From Bathymodiolus brooksi (taxonomy: Eukaryota > Mollusca > Bivalvia > Mytilida > Modiolidae), in contig OY804577.1 of NCBI GenBank assembly GCA_963680875.1, positions 102,187,906-102,251,905 of the forward strand: a DNA stretch of 64,000 nucleotides, written 5' to 3'. The translations under genes and the position numbers were made by a program. Shown here piece by piece: positions 12,170-22,379 of this stretch. Under the pieces are notes generated by a model that saw only the letters and a list, made by a program, of their open reading frames with translations, did no database searches and was not told the origin of the DNA. Every line of letters starts with the position of its first letter. The stretch's first letter is position 1.

Positions 12170-12756
12170 GTGCCTTCGGCACGAATGCCAATCAGTATGA
12201 CATGATGCATTTTTGGTACGAATTTGCTTGATAAATACCTGTTACAATTAACTTCCGGCAATGTGTTGCCATGGGATCCATTCCGACTATACTGTTTTCG
12301 TGCCTTTGGCACGAAGACTTTTGAAATTTTGTTGGTAATGGTCGTGCCTTAGGCACGACTAGTAAATTAATTTTATTATATAAGATATGCCTTCGGAACG
12401 AAAACATAATGTTTCTTTGTCTATGAAAAGAAAGGGCGAATCAACTTCCGTCAAGGTGTTGCCATGGGACCCATTTGCAACATTTAATGTGGCCGTGCTG
12501 ATTCATTTTTTTTCCATATCGTTTGTGCCTTCGCCACAACGATTTTATTTCTTTATTCGTAGTGTTATTATTTATTTCATTTACGAAACCTTCAATGACA
12601 ACTCTGCCTTCTTCAAGTTCGAAAGTAAAACCCTGTTTTCTATTTGAATGATATAGTCGTGCCTTCGTCACGAAACGTAAGTTTTAATTCTCAATACAAT
12701 TTTAAAGTCATTACTTTATTTTATTTGTTTCGTGTTGGTCGCGCCTTAAGCGCGAC
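12170..12756. repeat. Cluster of seven short GTGCCTTNGGCAC-type palindromes
   Basis: Small hairpins lie at 12170-12182 (GTGCCTTCGGCAC), 12297-12315 (TTCGTGCCTTTGGCACGAA), 12341-12359 (GTCGTGCCTTAGGCACGAC), 12389-12399 (imperfect), 12520-12541 (bulged, TTGTG with CACAA), 12657-12673 (TCGTGCCTTCGTCACGA) and 12738-12756 (GTCGCGCCTTAAGCGCGAC). The loop centre CCTTNG stays similar while the stem bases change in pairs. The intervening DNA is AT-rich. I do not know a named family. Confidence 0.8.
12251..12479 (+). repeat. Diverged direct repeat within the palindrome cluster
   Basis: ACTTCCGGCAATGTGTTGCC at 12251 recurs as ACTTCCGTCAAGGTGTTGCC at 12444, each followed by ATGGGA(T/C)CCATT. The offset is 193 bp. 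The cluster may therefore have grown partly by duplication of a palindrome-carrying unit. Confidence 0.7.
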
Positions 12757-13134
12757 AAAGATGTTCAATTACGAAAACAGGCAAATGGCTTAAGCTCCTC
12801 ACACTTCGCTTCATGTTCACTTCGCTCACGGCTGGGTTGATAAAAAAAAATGACCCCTTTTCCTTTTACCTTTCTATAGCTGTGCTCCTTGTCTTTTTAT
12901 TTCTTATTACTGATAATAACAGTGTGTTATTATTATATACTTGTGCCCACAAAATATCATTGAAATATCTCTTTCCAGAAAAATTGTCATCGAAATATGT
13001 TGTCAAAAATGCCAGGAGTGTAACACATTTTGTGACACATTTTTTTCCATTGAATTTCAAGGGTTTGTTAGGTAAAAAAATATTAAATATATACACCAGA
13101 ATCATAGATATTATGAAACTATTCATTGCTTTTT
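12757..13134. other. No feature recognised
   Basis: Includes CACTTCGCTTCATGTTCACT near 12802. This is similar in tone to the palindrome cluster but not a clear hairpin. Overlapping open frames on both strands look like chance. Confidence 0.4.
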
Positions 13135-13257
13135 CTCACTTTTGAGACAGACCAGTTCCTATTTTTAGCGATGTGAGATTTTCTTTTCTCACTTTTGAGA
13201 CAGACCAGTTCCTATTTTTAGCGATGTGAGATTTTCTTATCTTGCACTAGTGCAAGA
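13135..13257. repeat. 53-bp tandem duplication followed by an 18-bp perfect palindrome
   Basis: Copies at 13135-13187 and 13188-13240 begin CTCACTTTTGAGACAGACC and run through GCGATGTGAGATTTTCTT. Each copy carries CTCAC near its start and GTGAG near its end, so each can fold. TCTTGCACTAGTGCAAGA (13240-13257) follows directly and is a perfect palindrome. Confidence 0.9.
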
Positions 13258-13574
13258 CAAAAAAAATCACGTGCGTTTTACCGGCAAATGCATGCTGTAC
13301 AGTTTATGTCAACTGCCACCCAATTCTCCATGCTTTTCCTTTTTAAAATAAACAATTCACTGTATATAAGTTTTCAATCTTTTATAAACACGCAAATCCT
13401 AACAATCAGCCATATTATTACATAATAACCTTCACACAATACACAAAAATACGGAACTACTTTTTTGATTGACATGAAGGGGAAATAACTCACATTGTTT
13501 ACATGATCGTCTGCTAAAAGTACATAAACAAACACGAAACTAAAAACAGCAGATAAAAGTGAGAAATGAAATCA

Positions 13575-13637
13575 AACACCGGCAAAAGTGCAAGAGTGTC
13601 GACAGAGATTTCCCTGTCTTGCACTTTTGCCGGTGTT
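13575..13637. repeat. Perfect 21-bp inverted repeat (hairpin)
   Basis: Arms 13575-13595 (AACACCGGCAAAAGTGCAAG then A) and 13617-13637 are exact reverse complements with a 21-bp loop. The inner arm end shares AGTGCAAGA with the palindrome at 13240-13257, about 320 bp to the left. The two may belong to one element. Confidence 0.85.
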
Positions 13638-15168
13638 AGATTCTATATATCTGTCAGGAAATCACTTACCCCTGCTGATGTTTTATTGAAAAAAATGGTC
13701 ACATTGAAAAACTTAATACTGAAATATATTGGTAGGAAAAAAAATCAATATATTGAAAAGAAAGTGTCATGTTGGAATCAATGTAGTGTTTTTAGAAGTG
13801 ATATTGATATTGTATGATGTATGCTTCATGAAACACATTTTCATTGCCCCATGAACATGTTTGCACCGTTTTGACATTCACTTTATTTATTAGGTGACCC
13901 GAAAATGGCAGGAGGGTAAACAAGGTATGTTTACATTGTGGTCATTTTATACATTGTTGTATTTTGTTGAATTTTGTATAATATTTTAGCAGTTCATGAC
14001 AGTCTGTGACTATTAGTAGTTCACTCATGTCACTACAGAACATGAAAATCGTATTTTGTTTTGTTTTGGCTTGTTTAATTGTAATATAATTCCACTGTTC
14101 AATTTCGTTGGTCAACATCATACTGGTAGAATTACTTATAGATTTATAAATAATACTGGCTATTTTCAAGGAATTTATTTATTGTGTAAACACACCATCT
14201 CACTCACAAATTTTACATCTTTTTTCAGAATGCAGAAATGTGAAATTCTCACATGTATAAATTTCCCCCAAAATAACCTATATTCCTATAATATAATTGC
14301 TGACAGTTTGAGAAAGATTCATATTTCAGAAAACAGAGAGAAAATAGCTGTTCAAAGGTTGATATACCAACGTGTAAATTAATTTTATGGTAGTAAAAAA
14401 AAATGGAAAGCTATCATTGGAAAAACATTGTAATATCTGATCCTCTCTCTCCTCTCCCTCCCCCCAATCAAAAGATCTTTACCTATGACAACTAAAGAAT
14501 AATCACAATCAAATGAATACAACTGGAGGACAGGATTTGAAGGAATTTAACAATACAGCTGGGTGGCTGTCTGTTTTTTTGTAATAAAGTAATCAAGTAG
14601 AGTCAAGCTCAAACCATCCCTTCCCCTCCCCAACCGACATGAAAATAAAAAAGACAATTGCAGTAATTTGGACATCCATTATGTCAAATATAATAATTTA
14701 AAAGCTTTTTGTTATTGGTAACTGGTTTTTTTTATCTCACAAATAAAGAATCAACAAAGGATGAATTTGTAATGACTTTCCTTGACAATTTCATTTTTTT
14801 TGGGTGCCATCCATGAAAAACATAATTTTAGATATTTTAAAAATCCGACTGTAAAAGTTTGTAAAATTTGGTGCTATGATGTCTATATGTGTATTCTTTA
14901 CTGTGACATTTTTTGGTGGAAATTAATCGATAGGATTTTTTTAAATCAGATTTTATTACCAGGGTGATATCTCAGGGCATCCCCCTTTTTTCCCAATTTC
15001 AGCTGTTTTGCACGTGATTATTTCCAAACAGGATATTCATATATGCTAGATATTTCATAATTATTCAACAATACCACTCTCAAATGTATTAAAGCCAAAA
15101 AATTCTCTTTCAACCAGAAATAAATGCGTATATCTATTAGAAGCTTCCGAAACTAAAAAAAAAAATAG
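13638..15168. other. No feature recognised
   Basis: AT-rich DNA with pyrimidine-rich patches near 14440-14465 and 14618-14636. Open frames up to 108 codons have no recognisable motif. Confidence 0.4.
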
Positions 15169-15633
15169 TATTACCATCTGGCGTCGGGAATACCCCCCAA
15201 AATTGCTATATTTAGGATGTGCTATGGAGAAAACGGCACGGTGAAATTTCTTGAAACTTTGGCAGATAATGTATTTAGACATAACTATTCAATGATGCAA
15301 ATTTTAAAAAAGAATGAACTATGGGAATATTTTGGGGTTACCCAGGCCTACACTCTTAAGCAGTGTAAAAAAAATGTAAGGACTATAACTTTACTGAAAA
15401 AACAATAAACGTTCTACAATCGTGTTGAAGAAATGTCTCTTTTACATGTAATATCCAAGGGAACCCTGGAGCTTAACAATATGACATATTTTCGACAGCT
15501 GCTGAGGGCAATCACTCCTATAGAGACATCGGTTTGCCACAAGTGTGGAACAAACAAAATACACAAATCGACCGTACGGTTAAGTGTACATGGGTGCCTC
15601 TTGTATGGAGAATGTCACGATCATTGCAGGTAA
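15169..15633 (+). pseudogene. Coding-like stretch of unknown identity with an in-frame stop
   Basis: One reading frame is open from 15169 (after TAG at 15166) to 15633, broken only by TAA at 15406-15408. The first part includes GENGTVKFLETLADNVF and KKNELWEYFGVTQAYTLKQC. The second has MTYFRQLLRAITPIETSVCH, a C-x2-C pair and, near the end, HGCLLYGECHDHC. Amino-acid use is more protein-like than in surrounding open frames. The end ATTGCAG/GTAAAATA resembles a splice donor, so this could be an exon pair with the stop lying in an intron, or a decayed gene or transposon piece. I do not recognise the family. Confidence 0.3.
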
Positions 15634-15659
15634 AATACAACTAACGTCAAATAAGGTGA

Positions 15660-15858
15660 TTAGAGTATGAGTAATATATTGTTACGAGTGGTCATAGATG
15701 AACGACCTGCTGCAAGGCAAAATCACTCAACCCTATCCATTATATGATCTCTTTTACATGTCAATGTCAACCTTTTGTTTATAAAACTTGTTCTCGTCCT
15801 AGACATAACAGACATGTTACCCACTTGACGTTAAACAGCAATCAATCAATCAATCATA
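15660..15858 (+). mobile_element. 3' end of a dispersed mollusc repeat with AATC tail
   Basis: GACCTGCTGCAAGGCAAAAT at 15703 and ACTTGACGTTAAACAGCAAT near 15820 are followed by a short (AATC)n run to about 15857. I recall these blocks, in this order, as a common interspersed repeat end in bivalves. No coding part was seen. Confidence 0.5.
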
Positions 15859-16323
15859 AGCGTCCAATAATTTTTACAATAGCAGAAATGACGAAGAAGA
15901 AAAAAAACAAACAAACAAAAAGCAAACGGCTGTGTATTTTTCCCTCTTCTTGTCAAGGAAAAGGGATTTTGTGAATCACTGGTCTTAGACAATGACATGA
16001 AGGATACGTGTGTATGAAATCAGGGGCGGATCCAGGATTTTGTGTTAGGGAGGACGAAAGTCGGTGAGGGGTTTGGGGACCGCTTAAGGTCTCCAGCGGG
16101 TCCAGCGAAGTCCCCCCTCCCAGAAGCTCCTGGGTTTTGAGTATTTAGGAAGCTTTTCCGTCAACAATTTTGAAGCATTTTGTGAATGTGATGAAGTGTA
16201 TTAAAACGCATGAATCTTCTCCAAACAGTTTCAAATAGTTTCTAAGCAGTGAGTGTAAATTAAAGGGAGATGTCACTTGAAATTATCTATCTGGAGCTGT
16301 GACTCCCCTGATTTCCTTATCAC

Positions 16324-16558
16324 GCCGGGTATTCGTATACTCGGAACAGGTGCGGACACTGTGAACTCGGTTCAAGCTAGTTATTTTGAACGTTTTCATT
16401 GGCCAATTTTGAATTTTTGGACACTACAGACCGTGGAGCATGACGGCAACGGAACACGGAAGAGCATGCTCCGCCGTCTGTAGTGTCCAAAAATTCAAAA
16501 TTGACCAATGAAAACGTTCAAAATAACTAGCTTGCACCGAATTTCCGAATACCCGGAG
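16324..16558. repeat. Foldback element nested in the transposon-like unit
   Basis: Arms 16373-16442 and 16465-16534 (70 bp each) are reverse complements with a handful of mismatches and a 22-bp loop. Weaker outer arms extend this: CCGGGTATTCGTATACTCGG on the left, and TTTCCGAATACCCGG on the right. Confidence 0.85.
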
Positions 16559-16839
16559 TGCTATATTAGCCAATTTTCTCATGTTTCTCTGTTGACAATG
16601 GGGTAATTTGTATTGAAGTGTTTGTAGAATGGATGGATTTTGATAAAATTAATGTCTAAGGGATTATAATATCACTTTGTTTTCTGATTAATCGTCGACT
16701 GCTTCAAAAGTTCAAAAGTAATTAGAGAAACTAAAAGGGCAATGCAACGGGTAAAAATATATAATGATTTATTACATTTAGCAGGCGAATGAATGAATGC
16801 TGATATGCTTAATAGAGGGACGGAATCCGCCATCCCCCT

Positions 16840-16864
16840 TCTCTCTCTCTCTCTCTCTCTCTCT
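16840..16864. repeat. (CT)n microsatellite
   Basis: An uninterrupted CT dinucleotide run of about 12 units near the right end of the transposon-like unit. Confidence 0.9.
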
Positions 16865-17204
16865 TTTTATTGGGGGAGGGGGCGAACGTCCCCTCCGCCC
16901 TCTGGATCCGCCACTGGAAATTGATAGAAATCCAGCCAAATCATGATAAAGGAAACATAAAAGAAATATTACAAGATAAAACCAGTTGATAAGTGTAGCT
17001 GTCACGTTCGAAAAAAATCTTTAAAAAGAAATTTTGAAATATCTAACGACAAAGATCAAAGTTCAGTTTTTGCATCACTTGACGTCCGTCGTACATTATC
17101 CCCGTTAAAATGTAAATAATAATAATAGAAAGATATCAAAAGTGATAGCGATAGAGTTTTTTTTTCTTTTTTTAGCTAATTCCTATTCCTGCCTGTCGGT
17201 TAAA

Positions 17205-19012
17205 TCAACGTAAGAGAAAAACCGACGGGCTATAAAGAATGGACAATCCAGAGACACTGACCACATTGGGCTATAAAGAATGGACAATCCAGAGACACTG
17301 GCCACATTGGGCTATAAAGAATGAACAATCCAGAGACACTGGCCACATTGGGCTATAAAGAATGGACAATCCAGAGACACTGGCCACATTGGGCTATAAA
17401 GAATGGACAATCCAGAGACACTGACCACATTGGGCTATAAAGAATGGATAATCCAGAGACACTGGCCACATTGGGCTATAAAGAATGGACAATCCAGAGA
17501 CACTGGCCACATTGGGCTATAAAGAATGGATAATCCAGAGACACTGGCCACATTGGGCTATAAAGAATGAACAATCCAGAGACACTGGCCACATTGGGCT
17601 ATAAAGAATGAACAATCCAGAGACACTGGCCACATTGGGCTATAAAGAATGGACAATCCAGAGACACTGGCCACATTGGGCTATAAAGAATGGACAATCC
17701 AGAGACACTGGCCACATTGGGCTATAAAGAATGGACAATCCAGAGACACTGGCCACATTGGGCTATAAAGAATGGACAATCCAGAGACACTGGCCACATT
17801 GGGCTATAAAGAATGGACAATCCAGAGACACTGGCCACATTGGGCTATAAAGAATGGACAATCCAGAGACACTGGCCACATTGGGCTATAAAGAATGGAC
17901 AATCCAGAGACACTGGCCACATTGGGCTATAAAGAATGGACAATCCAGAGACACTGGCCACATTGGGCTATAAAGAATGGACAATCCAGAGACACTGGCC
18001 ACATTGGGCTATAAAGAATGGACAATCCAGAGACACTGGCCACATTGGGCTATAAAGAATGGACAATCCAGAGACACTGGCCACATTGGGCTATAAAGAA
18101 TGGACAATCCAGAGACACTGGCCACATTGGGCTATAAAGAATGGACAATCCAGAGACACTGGCCACATTGGGCTATAAAGAATGGACAATCCAGAGACAC
18201 TGGCCACATTGGGCTATAAAGAATGGACAATCCAGAGACACTGGCCACATTGGGCTATAAAGAATGGACAATCCAGAGTCACTGGCCACATTGGGCTATA
18301 AAGAATGGACAATCCAGAGACACTGGCCACATTGGGCTATAAAGAATGGACAATCCAGAGACACTGGCCACATTGGGCTATAAAGAATGGACAATCCAGA
18401 GACACTGGCCACATTGGGCTATAAAGAATGGACAATCCAGAGACACTGGCCACATTGGGCTATAAAGAATGGACAATCCAGAGACACTGGCCACATTGGG
18501 CTATAAAGAATGGACAATCCAGAGACACTGGCCACATTGGGCTATAAAGAATGGACAATCCAGAGACACTGACCACATTGGGCTATAAAGAATGGACAAT
18601 CCAGAGACACTGGCCACATTGGGCTATAAAGAATGGACAATCCAGAGACACTGGCCACATTGGGCTATAAAGAATGGACAATCCAGAGACACTGACCACA
18701 TTGGGCTATAAAGAATGGACAATCCAGAGACACTGGCCACATTGGGCTATAAAGAATGGACAATCCAGAGACACTGGCCACATTGGGCTATAAAGAATGG
18801 ACAATCCAGAGACACTGGCCACATTGGGCAAAAGATACAGAACGAAGTCAAATAAAACACAAAAACAAACACAACACAGAAAACGAAAATGATGAGCAAC
18901 ACGGACACCACCAACATCTGGGGGTGAACCAATGGGCTCGCTAAGGTTAAGTAGTTCCTACTTCTTTTAAGACACCCGCCGTGTCATATATATTGTCAGA
19001 TCCGGTAAAACG
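17205..19012 (-). mobile_element. Retroelement 3'-UTR copy carrying a 41-bp array (copy A)
   Basis: In the minus direction, the segment from 19012 to about 18835 lines up block by block with the copy at 28345-28592. Shared blocks include the region around the TACCGGATC-like word, GGAACTACTTAACC, the GTGTTGCTCATC word and the T-rich TTTGTTTTTGTGTTTTATTT. Both then enter the same 41-bp monomer, and both leave it at TTTTTCTCTTACGTT (17206-17220). No reverse transcriptase sequence remains. The assignment to the retroelement family rests on the fuller copy at 27.0-28.2 kb. Confidence 0.6.
17227..18828 (-). repeat. 41-bp tandem array, 39 units
   Basis: The monomer reads GGGCTATAAAGAATGGACAA then TCCAGAGACACTGGCCACAT then T on the plus strand. 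GGGC at 17227 and the last GGGC at 18826 are 1599 bp apart, which is exactly 39 x 41, so there is no net insertion or deletion. Variation is limited to a few sites (ATGAACA, ATGGATA, CTGACCAC and one AGAGTCAC). Short open frames at the right edge are by-products. Confidence 0.97.
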
Positions 19013-19651
19013 ACATCACACGATTTTATATCCATCTATGCACTTTCATTCACATTTGCCTTGAATGACGCATTGGCAACATTCGCGCGAGCTTCCTGTT
19101 TAAAATAATTTTAAAGGCACACAATACAATAAACATTATACATTAATAGAGTCGTCTTACTTTACATAACATCTGGCGATAATATCAAACACGTTGTCAT
19201 GGAAACATTGCACGTACACACTTTACGATCATATTTCAAAGGTCGTAATTACTATTATTAGAAACAAGCATAAAGCATTTGATCCAAGTATCTCTACACT
19301 ATAAGCTGCAACAAACTGTTAATTTAACGCTGAAAAATACCGTACAAACAAACATGAAAACACAATATAATTGTTTGTCACACGTTCCAAATAGTCTTAC
19401 AATTATTGGCTATTGCTCATATATTAATCAATTTAGAATAATTTTCACGAGTTATATTGTAGAAGATAAAAAATGGGATTTATCTTGTGGATATGTTTAC
19501 TAACTACCAGCCATTAAACAACTGACGAACCAAATGGTTCCTCTTGGTCAAATGGTTCACAATATTCCAGGTCCTTCAAATCACACGAAAAATCTCCCTA
19601 AAGGATTGTTCCTTTTATGTTAGCAAGGTGTGGTTGGGTGGATAACATGTT
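19013..19651. other. No feature recognised
   Basis: AT-rich DNA. AAATGGTTCCTCTTGGTCAA and ATGGTTCACAATATT near 19530-19555 hint at a degenerate lead-in to the next array. Confidence 0.4.
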
Positions 19652-20212
19652 ATTGTGGTCGGTTGGATCAGTAACTATTACGAGTGGTTCATATACATTG
19701 TGGCAGTTTGAACCTTGACAATTACAAAGCGTTCATACATGTATATATTGTGGTTGGTTGGATCCTTGACCATTATAAAGGGTTCATACATGTATATATT
19801 GTGGTTGGTTGGATCCTTGACCATTATAAAGGGTTCATATATATTGTGGTTAGTTGGATCCTTGACCATTATAAAAGGTTCATATATATTGTGGTTGGTT
19901 GGATCCTTGATCATTACGAGTATTTCATATTTATAGTGGTCCGTTGCATCCTTGATCATTACGAGTATTTCATATTTATAGTGGTCCGTTGCATCCTTGA
20001 CCATTACGAGTGGTTCATGTAAATTGTGGTTCGTTTGAACCTTGACTATTACAAAGGGTTCATATATATTATGGTCGGTTGGATCATTGACCATTACGAG
20101 TGGCTCACGTATATCGTGGTCCGTTTGATTCTTGACCATTACAAATGTTTCATGTATATTTTGGTCTGTTAGATCATTGACAACAACAAATGGTTCATGT
20201 ATATTGTGGTCA
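19652..20212. repeat. 45/51-bp minisatellite, about 12 diverged units
   Basis: The unit contains TTGTGGTTGGTTGGATCC, TTGACCATTA and GGTTCATATATA. Most units are 45 bp. Three early ones carry a 6-bp CATGTA insertion and are 51 bp. Both lengths are multiples of three, so both strands stay open: 153 codons on the minus strand with repeats like MVKDPTNHNIYEPFI, and 112 on the plus strand. I read these frames as a consequence of the period. Divergence rises toward the right edge. Confidence 0.9.
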
Positions 20213-21278
20213 CCACGATTTCTTGGTGATCTTTTTTTTTCTTAGGTCGGTTGATTATCGGTCATCTCGAATGGTTCATGTTACCTATGGTATGGACGAT
20301 TGTCAGTCACCACGAGAAATTCCTATTCATTATGGTCTATTTCACTGATTTCTCGTTTGTCTATTGTATGTCTTCACTGTCTACATGTACCTCAATTTAA
20401 TTTAGATAGCAACTGTTTATATATTTTTACATCTTCCTTTGTTAAATGCATTTATTTTATGTTTATGATTAAGATTTTATGACATGGCTTGTCAGTTGTG
20501 CAATAAAGTCATTGTAAGTCTGGGTTCCCGATCAAATACAGACCTCAACTGTTAAGGTTTCCAGACACCTACTCATGGCCGGATGGTTTCGTCGGTCATT
20601 TCTTTACAAGTACCAGGGCGTTCTTTCCCCATTAAGTCTTGCATTTACTATATAGCTGAACACAATTACTGAACACCAACTCAATCTTCATTTTGTATGA
20701 AATAGATTACCATCATCTAAGATTGCTAAATGACTAAAAAAAAATCTGCTTTCCTTATTGATTAAAACCATACATCACCCTTTTTTATCAAACATTATGA
20801 TCATCGCTCAATCTTGCACGAGAGATAGACAATTAGTGTATCATAGCTGTCAAGTACCCAAATATAGATCGGGGAAATCCTGATGAAGTTCGCTTTAAAT
20901 CGAATGTTTTGATTGGACGGTGTATTTTTATGAACCAATTGCAACTCCTTTAACATTAACGTTTCAGAATTATGCATTGTTTTGCAAAATGCAAATGGCA
21001 GAAGTGTTGCCTGAAAAACGACCATGAGGATGGAAGAAACGTTTCGCTACTTTAAATGAGGAGCAAATAAGAAAAAACGTTTGTACGAAAACTGATGCCA
21101 AATTTACTCAAACGGCCACTCTGTCTTGTGTTTGTTTCTTGCTAGATAAAACGAAGAGTGATAATGAACACAGTCGTTGTTGTCTGTAGACACTTGGATG
21201 TTCCACAAGCTTTGCTCTGGCTTTACATTTTGTACATATATATTGGTAAATTATAGAGCTCAAGTCATTTAATAAAAC
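20213..21278. other. No feature recognised
   Basis: The first 130 bp hold further decayed pieces of the 45-bp unit (GGTTCATG, CACCACGA). The remainder is AT-rich without signal. Confidence 0.4.
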
Positions 21279-21405
21279 AATTAATGACTTTTGATATCGG
21301 TTAACACGATATTAATCAACCCAAGAAGTGATAATCACCTAGGCCGTTGGCCTCGGTAATTATCACTTCTTCTTGGTTGATAAATCATTGATATGTCATT
21401 AATTG
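21279..21405. repeat. Foldback element
   Basis: A near-complete palindrome centred on AGGCCGTTGGCCT (21340-21352). The arms read CAATTAATGACTTTTGATAT, then AATCAACCCAAGAAGTGATA on the left, with the reverse complement on the right. It resembles a foldback repeat I recall from bivalves, with GAAGTGATAATTACCGAGGC. Confidence 0.85.
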
Positions 21406-22379
21406 TATAATGAAACACTGAATATTCTACAACCTGGATATAATAAGTCATATAAGTAAAAGAACAATACAAACAGAGAGATTATCTTGTCATATTCTAC
21501 ATAAGAATATAAAACACAAAGTAAATATTATGTTGATTGACGATGAATAAAACGGTTATTATCAAGATATAAATACACACGTGGTTATCAAAACATAGTC
21601 ATACACCATTAAATAGACAGGAAATGGTATTCAACTTTCATACTTTTAATAACCTGAAATCTTTGTACAATTATAAACAATTATAGGTTTGTACCTTTAA
21701 TATCATAATGCAAAGCTATTGAATATCACCTACGTATACGGAATTGAAAAATGAACTTTTACTTTTTATTATATTTATAAAGAATATAAATTTGAATAAA
21801 ACATTCTTCAGAAAACTTTTAGTTATTACATAACAATTTAATAAACAAATGGTGGTATTCATTTGAGAGAGAGAGAGAGATTTAACTATTTAAGAGCCAT
21901 ATCATTAAATTAAATTCGGAAACTAAACAATTTGGACGTTGTATTTTTCCCCCTATAATTGTAATATCTGTCGTTCGTATAAATCTAAATTTTAAGGTAC
22001 ATGATGCTCCTTTCGAATTAAATGATATCAACATTCTTGTATTCATATTTGTAACAATACAAGTTTTGGATTGGTGATTTGGGCTCCGATTCTGCGTTCG
22101 TAACTTTATTTGATATTAGTAGCTCTCCGCTCCTGAAAATCCTGCAATAGCATAATGTCCGACACCCGCGATGCATACACGTTGTGTGTAGGGGAAATAA
22201 GAATGTTACAACACAAAATGAGAGATGTGCAACTTTGACATTCATTCAAAATAAAAAGATGAGTGAATGTATATTCCGAAATAACATGTTTGTCGGGGTG
22301 GATAATATGCAATAACATGATCAGTGCATCTAAATGATACCGTTTCTTTGTTCTCTCTATGTTGTATTATATCCGTATT
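21406..22379. other. No feature recognised
   Basis: AT-rich DNA with a (GA)8 run at 21865-21880. Minus-strand open frames at 22018-22318 overlap each other and lack motifs. Confidence 0.45.

Larger units (their letters stand above)
16021..16916. mobile_element. Putative nonautonomous DNA transposon with 15-bp TIRs
   Basis: The left end is CAGGGGCGGATCCAG. The reverse complement of the right end is CAGTGGCGGATCCAG, one mismatch in 15. Both ends sit directly beside the direct repeat GAAAT (16016-16020 and 16917-16921), a possible 5-bp target duplication. Subterminal regions are GC-rich, unlike the AT-rich surroundings. hAT elements usually make 8-bp duplications, so the superfamily is uncertain. 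There is no transposase. A foldback element lies inside. Confidence 0.5.

Noticed and set aside
17227..18828. A CRISPR-like array
   Set aside because: The 41-bp units are contiguous and nearly identical, with no spacers.
18747..18944. Short open frames at the right edge of the 41-bp array
   Set aside because: They are read-through from repeat units into the retroelement UTR.
19678..20139. A repeat-protein gene on the minus strand
   Set aside because: The openness is explained by 45/51-bp periods. The opposite strand is open too, and no start context or motif supports a gene.
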